DNA from: Streptococcus salivarius
Lineage (GTDB): Bacteria > Bacillota > Bacilli > Lactobacillales > Streptococcaceae
Assembly: GCF_000785515.1 (NCBI RefSeq)
Contig: NZ_CP009913.1
Location: 958,001 to 1,022,000, forward strand
Direction of reading: 5' to 3'
DNA length: 64,000 nt
Shown: piece after piece, positions 44,440 to 54,207 of the stretch
How the letters are laid out: each line of letters opens with the position of its first letter
Numbering within the stretch: the first letter of the stretch is position 1
Program-made: the position numbers and the translations under genes
The notes under the pieces: generated by a model
Seen by the model: only the letters and a program-made list of their open reading frames with translations
What the model was told of the DNA's origin: nothing
Databases searched by the model: none

Positions 44440-45090
44440 TTATTCACTAGCTTGCTCCCATTGTTTAGAGAGGTAGCGAGAGTAGCTAGAAATAGCAAAG
44501 TTAACCACGAAATAAGCTAAAGCCACAATTCCGTATAAGGTAAAGATTTGGCTAGGTTCGTAGTAACCACCCATCAAAATCTGACTCTTACCAAACAATT
44601 CTTGTAAGGCGATAACAGAGTAAAGGAAAGAAGTATCCTTGATAACTGTTACGAATTGAGAAATGATAGATGGTAACATCTTACGAATAGCTTGTGGGAA
44701 GATGATGTAAATAAAGATTTGTTTGTTGTTAAATCCTTGAGACAAGCCGGCTTCCGTTTGGCCATGGTCGATAGAGTTCAGTCCCCCACGAATGATTTCC
44801 GCCAAGGCAGCAGAGGTAAAGACCGTGAAAGAGGTAATCCCTGCCGCAGTTGATTTGAGTTGGAAGACCAGGAAGATAATGAAAATCCAAAGCAAGTTAG
44901 GAACATTACGGACGAACTCAACGTAGATAGAAGCAATCCAACGCAGAATAGGATTCTTTCCGTTACGCATCACCGCCAGAATAGTTCCGAACAGGGTAGA
45001 TAGCACGATGATGAAGAAAGACAAGTAAAGAGTCGTCCACATCCCTTGTGCCAAGAATTTAAGGTTAGTAGCTGATAAAACTTCTGACAT
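44440..45090 (-). CDS. glnP: Amino acid ABC transporter permease, GlnP type
   Basis: This 216-residue His/Glu/Gln/Arg-type polar amino acid permease has about five helices and the cytosolic EAA loop (EAGLSQGFNNKQIFIYIIFPQAI). It is the second permease of the glutamate/glutamine importer and the last gene of a four-gene minus-strand operon. AAGGAGGTCC precedes its ATG, 11 nt after the first permease. Confidence 0.88.
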   Translation of the reverse strand: MSEVLSATNLKFLAQGMWTTLYLSFFIIVLSTLFGTILAVMRNGKNPILRWIASIYVEFVRNVPNLLWIFIIFLVFQLKSTAAGITSFTVFTSAALAEIIRGGLNSIDHGQTEAGLSQGFNNKQIFIYIIFPQAIRKMLPSIISQFVTVIKDTSFLYSVIALQELFGKSQILMGGYYEPSQIFTLYGIVALAYFVVNFAISSYSRYLSKQWEQASE

Positions 45091-45101
45091 AGTGGACCTC
45101 C

Positions 45102-45800
45102 TTAGTAAGCTTTCTTATTCTCTTCTTCTTTACGACGTGCCCAAGTAGCTAGAGGGAAACACATGATAAAGTAGAGGAAGGCAGCCCCAGCAAAGGCCGG
45201 CACATAGTTAGTGGTATCATAAGCCCAAGCCTTAGCAGTGAACATGATATCTGCCCCAGAGATAATGGCAACTGTAGAAGTATTCTTAATCAAGTTAACC
45301 ACTTGGTTGGTCAATGGTGGCAAGATAGTACGCACGGCTTGAGGCAAGATGATGATACGCATGGTATCAGCGTAGGTGAATCCTTGAGACAAAGCGGCTT
45401 CGGTTTGACCTTTAGGAACTGCCTCGATACCTGTACGAATAATTTCAGAGATATAGGCTCCTGTGTAGACACCCACACAAAGGATAGCTGTCAATGAAAT
45501 TGGAATCATGACATGACCATCAGTCAAGATTGAAATCCCATAGAAGACAACCACGAATTGCACGAGCAAGGGTGTGTTCTGGAAGATTTCGACATAAACA
45601 CGTGAAATGCCACGAAGGACTTTGTTATGAGTCGAACTCATAGCCCCAAAGATAAGCCCAAGAAGAAGGGCAACAATCAAGGCACCAATTGAAATACCGA
45701 GGGTATAGAAGAAACCTTTGGCAAACTGACCAAAGTTAGCGAAGAAAGCAGCCCAACGTTCAAGAGCGAAAGGACTAGCCGTTTCAGTTAAAAGATACAT
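45102..45800 (-). CDS. glnM: Amino acid ABC transporter permease, GlnM type
   Basis: This 232-residue permease of the same polar amino acid family has the EAA loop EAALSQGFTYADTMRIIILPQAV. It pairs with the second permease to form the heterodimeric channel. A GGAG site precedes the ATG, 17 nt after the receptor gene. Family membership is clear; the glutamate substrate follows from similarity of order to S. mutans glnQHMP. Confidence 0.88.
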   Translation of the reverse strand: MYLLTETASPFALERWAAFFANFGQFAKGFFYTLGISIGALIVALLLGLIFGAMSSTHNKVLRGISRVYVEIFQNTPLLVQFVVVFYGISILTDGHVMIPISLTAILCVGVYTGAYISEIIRTGIEAVPKGQTEAALSQGFTYADTMRIIILPQAVRTILPPLTNQVVNLIKNTSTVAIISGADIMFTAKAWAYDTTNYVPAFAGAAFLYFIMCFPLATWARRKEEENKKAY

Positions 45801-45817
45801 AAATTCAGGACTCCTTT

Positions 45818-46651
45818 CTATTTATCTTCAGCCTTAGCTGGTTTCAAGTGATACTTATCGTAGAGTTTTTGAAGGCTACCATCTTTTTGCCATTTAGCAA
45901 TCAAATCGTTGGTATAATCAATCAACTCTTGGTTAGACTTACTTGAAGCAATACCGTACTCTTGTGTTTTGAAACCTTCATCAAGGATCTTGGTTTTATC
46001 ACTTTCGTAACCTGACAAGATTGATTTATCACCAGCAAAGGCGTCAATACGGTAAGCATAGAGTGATACGGCTAACTCAGGATAAGATCCAAGTTGAACG
46101 TAGTCAAACTTAAGGTTATTAGCTGAAGCGTACTCTTCAACAGCAGCTTTGGCAGATGACCCTTGAGACACTCCAATAGTTTTACCGTTTAGGTCAGAAA
46201 GTTTCTTATAGCCAGATTTGGTTTGAACGAGGAAACCGATTTGGTCGTAGTAGTAAGGATTTGACATGGCATATGAAGCCTTACGCTCATCTGTAATGGT
46301 ATAAGTAGCGATAAGCATGTCAATAGTTCCGTTATCCATAAGGGCTTCACGAGTTTGTGGGGTAACCGCTGTAAAATTCACCTTAACCTTAAGTTCTTTG
46401 GCAATTTTCTTAGCGAGGTCAATTTCCATCCCTTGATAGGTATTAGTTTTGGCTGAATAGTAACCAAAGTTTGGGACATCCTGTTTGACACCAACGTTTA
46501 GAGTCCCTTTTTTGACAATTTTTTGAATTGCAGCACTATTGAGTAGTTTACTGCTTTCATCTGCCTGACTACTTTTAGTGTTCCAGAGGAGAACTGCTAG
46601 AAAAGCTATAACAGAGATAGCTAAAATGCGACTAAGTTTCTTGATTAACAT
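45818..46651 (-). CDS. glnH: Amino acid ABC transporter substrate-binding protein, GlnH type
   Basis: This 277-residue SBP_bac_3-type receptor has an N-terminal signal helix (about residues 8-26) and the family segments GTLNVGVKQDVPNFGYY, QGMEIDLAKKIAKEL and GSSAKAAVEEY. No lipobox Cys is seen; a cleavage near SSQA or an uncleaved anchor is possible, unlike most Gram-positive receptors. It binds glutamate, aspartate or glutamine (inferred). AAGGAGGAC precedes the ATG. Confidence 0.87.
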   Translation of the reverse strand: MLIKKLSRILAISVIAFLAVLLWNTKSSQADESSKLLNSAAIQKIVKKGTLNVGVKQDVPNFGYYSAKTNTYQGMEIDLAKKIAKELKVKVNFTAVTPQTREALMDNGTIDMLIATYTITDERKASYAMSNPYYYDQIGFLVQTKSGYKKLSDLNGKTIGVSQGSSAKAAVEEYASANNLKFDYVQLGSYPELAVSLYAYRIDAFAGDKSILSGYESDKTKILDEGFKTQEYGIASSKSNQELIDYTNDLIAKWQKDGSLQKLYDKYHLKPAKAEDK

Positions 46652-46660
46652 AAGTCCTCC

Positions 46661-47428
46661 TTAGGCGTCCACTTGGACACGATCAGAGTTGTGGTCGATA
46701 ATCTTAGAAAGGAATTGAACTGCACGAGGTTCAGTTGGATTGTCAAAGAAACCATCCACATCCGTAGTGTCTACAAGAACTTGACCTTCAGCCATGAAAA
46801 TGATACGGTCAGCCACACTGCGGGCAAAGCCCATTTCGTGGGTTACGACAACCATGTTCATGCCACCTTTGGCAAGGTTTTGCATAACCGCAAGCACGTC
46901 ACCGATAGTTTCTGGGTCAAGGGCTGACGTTGGTTCATCAAAGAGCAAGAGCTCAGGATTCATGGCAAGACCACGGGCAATTGCGATACGTTGTTTTTGC
47001 CCACCAGAAAGCATGCCAGGGTATGAATCTTTCTTGTCCCACATGTTAACGTAGCGAAGGAATTTTTCAGCAGTCTTTTCGGCGTCTGCCTTACTGATTC
47101 CAAGAACCTTGATTGGTGCCAAAGTTACATTTTCAAGAACGGTTTTGTGTGGGTAGAGGTTGAAGTGCTGGAAGACCATCCCTGCTTCCTTACGAAGTTC
47201 CACCAAGTCTTTGGCAGAAGCTTCTGTCACATTATGTCCGTTAACGATTAGGGTACCGTTATCAATTGATTCCAAGGCATTGATTGTACGGATAAGGGTA
47301 GATTTCCCAGACCCAGAAGGTCCCAAGAGAACCACAACTTGTCCTTTTTCAATTTCTAGATTGATATCACGAAGTGCATGATAATCTCCGTAGTATTTAT
47401 TGACATTTTTAAATTCGATAAGTGCCAT
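46661..47428 (-). CDS. glnQ: Amino acid ABC transporter ATP-binding protein, GlnQ type
   Basis: This 255-residue ATPase has Walker A GPSGSGKSTLIR, signature LSGGQKQRIAIARGL, Walker B LLLFDEPTSALDP and VVTHEMGFARSVADR, the standard polar amino acid uptake subunit. It is the first gene of the operon (TAGGAGGCTCTT before ATG), divergent from vicR over 299 bp, matching the S. mutans arrangement of glnQHMP beside vicRKX. Confidence 0.92.
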   Translation of the reverse strand: MALIEFKNVNKYYGDYHALRDINLEIEKGQVVVLLGPSGSGKSTLIRTINALESIDNGTLIVNGHNVTEASAKDLVELRKEAGMVFQHFNLYPHKTVLENVTLAPIKVLGISKADAEKTAEKFLRYVNMWDKKDSYPGMLSGGQKQRIAIARGLAMNPELLLFDEPTSALDPETIGDVLAVMQNLAKGGMNMVVVTHEMGFARSVADRIIFMAEGQVLVDTTDVDGFFDNPTEPRAVQFLSKIIDHNSDRVQVDA

Positions 47429-47595
47429 AAGAGCCTCCTAAAATTTTACATTTATATATGTAACAACAAGTGTGTATTTTACTATATATATCGGTAAATG
47501 TCAAAAATGTTTGAAAATTCAATCATAATGTTCGCCTTTTAACCGATTACAGGTTACAAAACTATCTCAAAAAACAAAGAAAGCTTGTCTATCAG

Positions 47596-47615
47596 CGTGA
47601 TATCTCGTGATATCT
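47596..47615. repeat. Tandem 10-bp repeat upstream of the vicR promoter
   Basis: CGTGATATCT occurs twice back to back, one helical turn apart, ending 11 nt before the vicR -35 box. It is a candidate operator. Confidence 0.6.
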
Positions 47616-47626
47616 ATAGTAGAAAC

Positions 47627-47655
47627 TTGGTCCTTGACCTAATTTTTGGTATAAT
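47627..47655 (+). promoter_or_regulatory. Promoter of vicRKX
   Basis: TTGGTC (47627-47632), a 17-nt spacer and extended -10 TGGTATAAT (-10 at 47650-47655); the leader is about 65 nt. Confidence 0.65.
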
Positions 47656-47727
47656 GTGTTTGATATGTAAAGTTTTTTTCTACTTTGCAGAAATGAAATG
47701 ACTTAAGAAAACCGATGAGGTGTTTAT

Positions 47728-48435
47728 ATGAAAAAAATTCTAGTTGTTGATGACGAAAGACCGATTTCGGACATCATCAAGTTTAACCTGACAAAAGAAG
47801 GTTATGAAGTGGTTACGGCTTTTGATGGTCGTGAAGCTTTGGAGCAGTTTGAAGCTGAAAAGCCAGACTTGGTCATCCTGGACTTGATGTTGCCTGAACT
47901 AGATGGTTTAGAAGTTGCTAAGGAAATTCGAAAGACAAGTCATACACCAATTATCATGCTCTCCGCTAAGGATAGCGAGTTTGATAAGGTTATCGGACTA
48001 GAAATTGGGGCGGACGACTATGTGACGAAACCATTTTCTAATCGTGAATTGTTGGCACGTATCAAAGCTCACCTGCGTCGTACAGAGACTATTGAAACAG
48101 CAGCAGAAGAAAGCTCTAACTCTGGCAAGCAGGAGATTTCAATTGGTGAGTTGATTATTGTTCCAGATGCATTTGTTGCTAAAAAACGTGGAAATGAAGT
48201 TGAGCTCACACACCGTGAATTTGAGTTGCTTTTCCATTTGGCAACTCATATGGGACAAGTGATGACGCGTGAGCATTTGCTTGAAACTGTTTGGGGCTAT
48301 GACTATTTTGGTGATGTTCGTACGGTTGACGTAACCATTCGTCGTCTCCGTGAAAAAATTGAAGATACACCTAGTCGTCCTGAATATATTTTGACGCGTC
48401 GTGGTGTTGGTTATTATATGAAGAATTATGACTAG
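47728..48435 (+). CDS. vicR: Response regulator VicR (WalR)
   Basis: This 235-residue OmpR-type regulator has a receiver with acidic pocket DDE, phosphoacceptor Asp in [12 protein letters not shown] (about residue 52), Thr/Ser in MLSAKDS and Lys in [12 protein letters not shown]-terminal winged helix ([24 protein letters not shown]) follows. It is usually essential; it controls cell-wall hydrolases and surface sugar enzymes. It overlaps vicK by 8 nt. Confidence 0.96.
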   Translation: MKKILVVDDERPISDIIKFNLTKEGYEVVTAFDGREALEQFEAEKPDLVILDLMLPELDGLEVAKEIRKTSHTPIIMLSAKDSEFDKVIGLEIGADDYVTKPFSNRELLARIKAHLRRTETIETAAEESSNSGKQEISIGELIIVPDAFVAKKRGNEVELTHREFELLFHLATHMGQVMTREHLLETVWGYDYFGDVRTVDVTIRRLREKIEDTPSRPEYILTRRGVGYYMKNYD

Positions 48436-49771
48436 TATTGGCTTAAACATCACAAGCTTTGAACTAGCCTTACTCTTTACGCTCCTTTTTGTGGCTTTCT
48501 ACTTTATTTTTCTTGCTTATCGTGATTATCGACAAGTCAAAAATATTCGAAAGTTGACCAAGAGGGTCAAGTCCTTAATGGCAGGTAACTATAATGAGGA
48601 GTTACGTTTAAAGGGTGATCCAGAGCTTTTAGAGCTAGCTGATAGCTTAAATGATTTATCGGACGTCTTTCGTTTGACACATGAAAATCTAGCCCAGGAA
48701 AAAAACCGCTTATCATCAGTCCTCTCTTACATGAGTGATGGAGTCATTGCGACAAATCGTCGTGGTCAAATTACCATGATTAATAGCACAGCTCAGCGTT
48801 TGTTGAATCTAGATTTTGAGACAGCGACACAGATGTCCATTTTAGACTTATTAGATGGTGAAAATCCCTACACCTATAGTGAATTGCTGTCTAAGACTCC
48901 TGAAATTCATTTGTCTCGTCGAGATGCCAACGATGAATTTGTGACCTTACGCGTTAACTTTGCTCTTATTCGTAAAGAGTCTGGATTCATTTCAGGTCTG
49001 GTTGCCGTTCTTCATGATGCTACTGAGCAGGAAAAAGAAGAGCGTGAACGTCGTCTATTTGTTTCAAACGTTAGTCACGAGTTGCGTACACCTCTGACTT
49101 CTGTAAAATCTTATCTAGAGGCACTTGATGATGGAGCTCTCAACGAAGATATCGCCCCTAACTTTATCAAAGTTTCGCTAGATGAGACCAATCGTATGAT
49201 GCGAATGATTTCTGACCTCTTGGCACTTTCTCGTATTGACAATAAGAGCACTCAACTTGATGTTGAAATGACTAATTTCACGGCCTTCATGACCTATATC
49301 TTGAATCGTTTTGATCAAATCAAAAGTCAAGAAAGCAATACTGGTAAGACGTACGAAATTATTCGAGATTACCCTGTAAATTCTATTTGGGTGGAGATTG
49401 ATACGGATAAGATGACTCAGGTCGTGGATAATATTCTTAACAATGCCATCAAGTATTCTCCTGATGGTGGTGAGATTACAGTGTCCATGAAGACAACTGA
49501 TTCACAGTTGATTGTTTCTATTTCTGACCAAGGTTTAGGTATCCCTAAGAAAGATTTACCTTTGATTTTCGACCGTTTTTACCGTGTTGATAAGGCCAGA
49601 AGTCGTGCCCAGGGTGGAACGGGTCTAGGCTTGTCCATTGCCAAAGAGATTATTAAACAACATAAGGGCTTCATTTGGGCTAAGAGTGAGTATGGTAAGG
49701 GTTCAACATTTACAATTGTGCTTCCATATGACAAGGATGCCATGATGGTTGATGAATGGGAGATGGAGTAG
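48428..49771 (+). CDS. vicK: Sensor histidine kinase VicK (WalK)
   Basis: This 447-residue kinase has a single N-terminal membrane helix (about 10-30), as is typical for streptococci, then HAMP, PAS (about 90-200), a DHp helix with the H-box [17 protein letters not shown], and an ATPase domain. The N box is [14 protein letters not shown]1 is ISDQGLGIP and G2 is [13 protein letters not shown]. It phosphorylates VicR in response to wall state, with an intracellular PAS input. It overlaps vicR; vicX follows 2 nt after its stop. Confidence 0.96.
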   Translation: MTSIGLNITSFELALLFTLLFVAFYFIFLAYRDYRQVKNIRKLTKRVKSLMAGNYNEELRLKGDPELLELADSLNDLSDVFRLTHENLAQEKNRLSSVLSYMSDGVIATNRRGQITMINSTAQRLLNLDFETATQMSILDLLDGENPYTYSELLSKTPEIHLSRRDANDEFVTLRVNFALIRKESGFISGLVAVLHDATEQEKEERERRLFVSNVSHELRTPLTSVKSYLEALDDGALNEDIAPNFIKVSLDETNRMMRMISDLLALSRIDNKSTQLDVEMTNFTAFMTYILNRFDQIKSQESNTGKTYEIIRDYPVNSIWVEIDTDKMTQVVDNILNNAIKYSPDGGEITVSMKTTDSQLIVSISDQGLGIPKKDLPLIFDRFYRVDKARSRAQGGTGLGLSIAKEIIKQHKGFIWAKSEYGKGSTFTIVLPYDKDAMMVDEWEME

Positions 49772-49773
49772 AA

Positions 49774-50586
49774 ATGATCTCAGATTTAGGGTTTAAATAT
49801 AGTATTTTGGCTTCAGGGTCAACTGGTAATTCCTTTTACTTGGAAACTCCAGAGAAGAAGATTCTTGTAGATGCTGGTTTGTCTGGTAAGAAAATCACAA
49901 GTTTGCTAGCTGAGATTGATCGTGACCCGAGTGATTTGGATGCAATCTTAGTAACGCATGAACACAAGGATCACATCCATGGCGTAGGCGTTTTAGCTCG
50001 TAAATATGGCATGGATATCTACGCCAACGAGAAAACCTGGCAGATTATGGATAGTAAAAATATGCTTGGCAAGATTGATAATAGCCAGAAACATGTTTTT
50101 TCTCGTGACAAGCTTCTGACCTTTGGAGACCTTGATATTGAGTCTTTTGGAGTTAGTCACGATGCTATTGATCCACAGTTCTATCGCTTTATGAAAGATG
50201 GAAAGAGTTTTGTCATGTTAACGGATACGGGTTATGTTTCTGATCGTATGGCAGGTATTATTGAGAATGCCGACGGCTATCTGATTGAGTCCAATCATGA
50301 TGTTGAAATCCTTAGAGCAGGTTCATATCCTTGGTCAACCAAGCAACGTATCCTCTCTGATCAAGGTCACTTGTGTAATGAAGATGGAGCGGATGCTATG
50401 ATTCGTACCATCGGTAATAAAACTAAAAAGATCTACTTGGGTCACCTTTCCAAAGAAAATAATATCAAGGAGTTGGCCCACATGACGATGGAAAATCAGT
50501 TGGCACGTGCTGACTTTGGTGTTGGAACTGACTTTAAAGTTTATGATACCTCACCAGACACAGCGACTCCACTGACAGACATTTAA
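49774..50586 (+). CDS. vicX: VicX (YycJ/WalJ) metallo-beta-lactamase-fold protein
   Basis: This 270-residue protein has the zinc motif THEHKDHIHG and a GSTGNSFYLETP N-terminus, as in YycJ-type exonuclease-like proteins that accompany VicRK. It is linked to replication/division coordination and DNA repair in Gram-positive bacteria. I start at 49774 (MISDLGFKYS), with GGAG 5 nt upstream; 49756 would overlap vicK. Confidence 0.93.
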   Translation: MISDLGFKYSILASGSTGNSFYLETPEKKILVDAGLSGKKITSLLAEIDRDPSDLDAILVTHEHKDHIHGVGVLARKYGMDIYANEKTWQIMDSKNMLGKIDNSQKHVFSRDKLLTFGDLDIESFGVSHDAIDPQFYRFMKDGKSFVMLTDTGYVSDRMAGIIENADGYLIESNHDVEILRAGSYPWSTKQRILSDQGHLCNEDGADAMIRTIGNKTKKIYLGHLSKENNIKELAHMTMENQLARADFGVGTDFKVYDTSPDTATPLTDI

Positions 50587-50596
50587 AAATAGCAGA

Positions 50597-50632
50597 AGAG
50601 CTGCACTAATACGTTTAGTGCAGCTTTTTAAA
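50597..50632 (+). terminator. Terminator after vicX
   Basis: AGCTGCACTAA / TTAGTGCAGCT with T-run, 12 nt after the stop. Confidence 0.85.
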
Positions 50633-50644
50633 AGGAATGTATTT

Positions 50645-51004
50645 ATGAAAGTAATTTATCTCTCGTTAGGGTTTGTCTCGCTCGGTTTGGGAATTCTTGG
50701 GATTCCCCTCCCTATCTTACCCACAACACCTTTTCTACTTTTAGCCATTGCTTGCTTTGCTAGAAGTTCCAAACGTTTTGAGAAATGGTTATATCATACT
50801 AAGCTGTATCAAAGTTATGTAGCCGATTTTCGAGAAACCAAATCAATTGCCAAAGAACGAAAGAAAAAGATTATCATCCAAATCTATGTTTTGATGGCAA
50901 TTTCAATCTTTTTTGCCCCTATACTATGGGTGAAAATCGGACTCTTTTGCCTGACGGTCTTCATCACTTATTATCTCTTTAAGGTTATTCCTGATAAAGA
51001 CTAA
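50645..51004 (+). CDS. DUF454 family membrane protein (YbaN-like)
   Basis: This 119-residue inner membrane protein has the family signature LGILGIPLPILPTTPFLLLA, then ACFARSSKRFEKWL and two C-terminal helices. Its function is unknown. I start at 50645 (MKVIYLSLG), where AAAAGGAATG is spaced properly; 50618 lies in the terminator stem. The gene depends on read-through or an unseen promoter. Confidence 0.85.
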   Translation: MKVIYLSLGFVSLGLGILGIPLPILPTTPFLLLAIACFARSSKRFEKWLYHTKLYQSYVADFRETKSIAKERKKKIIIQIYVLMAISIFFAPILWVKIGLFCLTVFITYYLFKVIPDKD

Positions 51005-51013
51005 GCTATCATC

Positions 51014-51049
51014 AAAAAATGAGACTTCCAAGATGGAGTCTCATTTTAT
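51014..51049. terminator. Bidirectional terminator between DUF454 and FemX genes
   Basis: AAAATGAGACT / AGTCTCATTTT stem with flanking A- and T-runs separates convergent genes. Confidence 0.8.
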
Positions 51050-51055
51050 ATATTA

Positions 51056-52270
51056 TTAATGTTTGCTACGTAATTTCTTACGGAGTTTATAGGCAAAATT
51101 GGCTGGTCCGTATAGAGGGCTAACTGGAAGGTTGAATTCCCCAATGAATTGTTCAATACGTGGGTTAAATTTGGACTTGAAATTATACAAACCACCATCT
51201 AGTGAATTTTCAATTCCTCCCATGTTTTGCCACTCAGCACCACGCTCAAAAGCATGATTAGCTGTTTCATACCATGTCAAGATAGCCGGTTGATAACGGC
51301 GGTAATCTTCATCCATTCCTGCATAGATATTCTCAGATGTCTTGCCAAATTCGAGAACGAGTGTACCAGAGAGTGGGACCGTCTTATTTCCAGCATCAAC
51401 TTTTTCTTGAAGAAAGTCAATTTCCTCTTTAAGTCTCTTGTGCTCTTGTTTATTGTTCTCGATTTTTCCTGGTTTAGTTTTTTCAGTGAACTTGGCTGCA
51501 TCAGCAATGTTCTTTTCGAGTTGCTTATTGAGGTCTTTGAGACGAGCTGGTAAATCAAGAGTTGAGAGTGTAATGTAAGAAGATTTTGGGTAGGTAGTCA
51601 ACAACTTTTCATAATAATCAATGCCACGAAGGTGGATGTTCTTACGGGCCTCAGTCTTTTTCATCAAAGATGCGAATTGTTCAAGAAGCTCAGTGCCACC
51701 AAATTGGACTGAAATCCCCTTATTTCGAGCAGTACGAACAGCCTGCTTGGTACTCTTAGAGAGTTGTTCCTCAGTGAAATCTTCCTTATGGATATTAGCC
51801 TGGAAGCGTGGTTGAATATTTTCAGCCATATCTTCAGTGAGGCCAGTCCATTCAACGCCAAGGGACTGGATATTTTTAGCAATAGCTAGTGTTTCTTCAC
51901 GAATTTCAGCTTCTTGTGAAATCAAGTTTTTAGTCACAAAGAGGCTTGGATCAAATTTAACAAAGAGGGCACGCTTTGTTTTAGCATATTTTTTAAGCGA
52001 AGCCATAACAAAGGCGAGCAACTCTTTATCTTGATAGTCCATAATAGGTCCACGAGGGATATAAATCATAGAAAAGCCAAGAGGGAGCGGCTGAATAAGG
52101 ACACTAGCGACAGCAACGATATTACCATCTTGATAGAAACCTAGGCGGTCATTTCCCCAGCTGTCCTTGATTTTAGCCCATGAACTACTCTGTAATAAAT
52201 TCGTTTGAGGACTATCTATAACAAAACGGTCATGCTCAGAAGTACTGAGTCCAGTTTTATAGGTATACAT
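51056..52270 (-). CDS. FemABX-type peptidoglycan cross-bridge aminoacyltransferase
   Basis: This 404-residue protein of two GNAT-like halves has an inserted charged antiparallel coiled coil (about residues 245-300, rich in Lys/Glu) typical of FemA/MurM/MurN. It adds amino acids from aminoacyl-tRNA to the lipid II stem Lys. Family segments LQSSSWAKIKDSWG, YIPRGPIMDY and RPAILTWYE/GAEWQNMGG are visible. Which residue it adds cannot be read from the sequence. It is downstream of a HAD gene with a 1-nt gap. Confidence 0.9.
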   Translation of the reverse strand: MYTYKTGLSTSEHDRFVIDSPQTNLLQSSSWAKIKDSWGNDRLGFYQDGNIVAVASVLIQPLPLGFSMIYIPRGPIMDYQDKELLAFVMASLKKYAKTKRALFVKFDPSLFVTKNLISQEAEIREETLAIAKNIQSLGVEWTGLTEDMAENIQPRFQANIHKEDFTEEQLSKSTKQAVRTARNKGISVQFGGTELLEQFASLMKKTEARKNIHLRGIDYYEKLLTTYPKSSYITLSTLDLPARLKDLNKQLEKNIADAAKFTEKTKPGKIENNKQEHKRLKEEIDFLQEKVDAGNKTVPLSGTLVLEFGKTSENIYAGMDEDYRRYQPAILTWYETANHAFERGAEWQNMGGIENSLDGGLYNFKSKFNPRIEQFIGEFNLPVSPLYGPANFAYKLRKKLRSKH

Positions 52271-52271
52271 A

Positions 52272-53081
52272 TTATTCTAGAACCCACTTTCTAATAGCGT
52301 AAGCGACACCAGATTCATCATTTGATTTTGTGATGTGTTTCGCAATTTTCTTCATTTCTGGATTACCATTTTCCATAACAACAGGAGAGCCAACGACTTC
52401 AAGCATAGCACGGTCATTTTCTTCATCACCGATAGCCATTGTTTCTTCTTTAGAAAGACCGAGTTTTTCAGCAAGATGGGTTACAGCAATCCCTTTGTTG
52501 GCTGTTTTCTTAAGAATTTCTAGGTAAAATGGTGTTGATTTTACAATGGTAAAGCGGTCATAAAATTCCTGTGGAAGTTTGGCAATGGCTGCATCAAGAA
52601 TTTCAGGCTCATCGATATACATGGCCTTAACAAATTCCTTGTCAGCTACCTCTTCAGGTGTACGATAGTAAATCGGCATATGAACAAGTGTAGACTCATG
52701 AACCGTGTAGCGGCCAATATTGCGATTACTTGTGTAGATACCATCTTTAGTAATGGCGTGAGAATGAACACCAAGCTTGTTAGCCAAAACCTCAATATCA
52801 AGGTAGTCTTCGTATGAGAGTGTCTCACGAATTAATTCATTACCAGTAGAAGTTTCTTGGACAAGCCCACCATTGAATGTGATAACATAATCTCCGTCTT
52901 GGTTGAGGTTAAGCTCTTCAAGAAGTGGAAGAACTCCTGGAATAGGGCGACCAGTCGCGATAACAACCTTTACACCAGCAGCTTTAGCATCTTGGATTGC
53001 TTGAAAGACTTCCGGTGTAACTTGACGTTGGCTATTTAAAAGCGTTCCATCAATATCAACAGCAATAAGTTTAATAGACAT
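52272..53081 (-). CDS. Cof-type HAD-IIB phosphatase
   Basis: This 269-residue phosphatase has the nucleophile motif DIDGTLL (residues 9-15), VVIATGR, a C2-type cap, and the C-terminal GDEENDRAMLEVVG acidic motif. Members dephosphorylate sugar phosphates or flavin nucleotides; the substrate here is unknown. It shares an operon with the FemX gene. Confidence 0.9.
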   Translation of the reverse strand: MSIKLIAVDIDGTLLNSQRQVTPEVFQAIQDAKAAGVKVVIATGRPIPGVLPLLEELNLNQDGDYVITFNGGLVQETSTGNELIRETLSYEDYLDIEVLANKLGVHSHAITKDGIYTSNRNIGRYTVHESTLVHMPIYYRTPEEVADKEFVKAMYIDEPEILDAAIAKLPQEFYDRFTIVKSTPFYLEILKKTANKGIAVTHLAEKLGLSKEETMAIGDEENDRAMLEVVGSPVVMENGNPEMKKIAKHITKSNDESGVAYAIRKWVLE

Positions 53082-53258
53082 AATAATTACCTGTTTCGTT
53101 TAGTTAGTTTCCCTTCTATTTTACTAAAATTTAGGCGCTTTGTCATAGTTCTTCCTGAGAAAAGTATTATTGTCTCTTTAAAGAAGTAGATTAGGTAAGA
53201 ATTGCCCAAATGCTTTTTAATTGGTAAAATAAGGTCAGACAAATAAAGGAGAGATAAA

Positions 53259-54125
53259 GTGATTCGAGCAACCAACCAATTGACGGAGCAAGAACGGAAG
53301 TCAGCAAAAGCATTGATTGCTAGCTGCCAAGCCCATGATCAAACCTTTCGAGAACCTTATCTCTCCAATATGCTTAATTTTGATTCCAATATGCCGGCCT
53401 TTTTCCTCTATTGTCAAGAGGGAGAGTTGCTTGGCTTATTAACGGTTTATGCGGATGATGAAGACATTGAAGTGAGCATCCTAGTGGACCCTAGTCATCG
53501 TCGCGAGGGTATTGCCCATGCGATGTATAGAAGCTTTGAAAAAGAAATGGCATCTTACCCTATTCGCTCAGTGACCTTTCAGACGGAGCGTGTTTTTCTC
53601 GATCATCATCCTGATTTGGCAAGTCATTGGGATTTGGTTGAAGATGAAGAGACGGAAACCTGGCTAGGGAGAGACAGAACACCATATGCTCTGGATTCCT
53701 GTTCAGATGTCAAGGTGCTCTTAGCTGAACCTTCTTACCTAGATGCAATTGCCCATCTCCACCACCAAGCCTTTTCTGATGCAGAGCAAACACTCGAAGT
53801 AAGTCGCAGATACATTACAGAGGCATTGAAGGACTCTGATGGCCTACTTTACATCCTCATCAAAGAAGGTCAAGTGATTGGAGTTTGTACGGTCGATTTA
53901 TCTGGGAATAGCAACTACCTTTATGGACTTGCCGTAGCAGAAGCCTATCGTGGCCAAGGCTATGGAAGCTATCTGGCAAAATCAGTCGTCAATCAACTCA
54001 TTGCGCAAAATGACAAGTCCTTCCAAATTGCAGTGGAAGATAGCAATGTAGGTGCCAAACGCTTGTATGAAAAGATTGGCTTTGTCAAACAAACCCAGGT
54101 GGTTTACTTGAAGCAGAAAGGGTAA
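53259..54125 (+). CDS. Tandem GNAT acetyltransferase
   Basis: This 288-residue protein has two GNAT domains. The N-terminal half has a partly conserved acetyl-CoA loop (DPSHRREGIAHAMY) and the C-terminal half an intact one (EAYRGQGYGSYLAKS, then VGAKRLYEKIGF). The start is GTG with AAAGGAGAG upstream. The substrate is unknown. Divergent from the HAD gene. Confidence 0.88.
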   Translation: MIRATNQLTEQERKSAKALIASCQAHDQTFREPYLSNMLNFDSNMPAFFLYCQEGELLGLLTVYADDEDIEVSILVDPSHRREGIAHAMYRSFEKEMASYPIRSVTFQTERVFLDHHPDLASHWDLVEDEETETWLGRDRTPYALDSCSDVKVLLAEPSYLDAIAHLHHQAFSDAEQTLEVSRRYITEALKDSDGLLYILIKEGQVIGVCTVDLSGNSNYLYGLAVAEAYRGQGYGSYLAKSVVNQLIAQNDKSFQIAVEDSNVGAKRLYEKIGFVKQTQVVYLKQKG

Positions 54126-54207
54126 ACGCAATGTTGAAACTCTCTTTGAGGTTAGAGTTGCTATCGTCTTAAGTAAAAAGTAGTTATAGAACAGAAAGGA
54201 GTAATCA

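Noticed and set aside
47160..47381. Plus-strand frame opposite glnQ
   Set aside because: Antisense shadow of the ATPase; no start signals.
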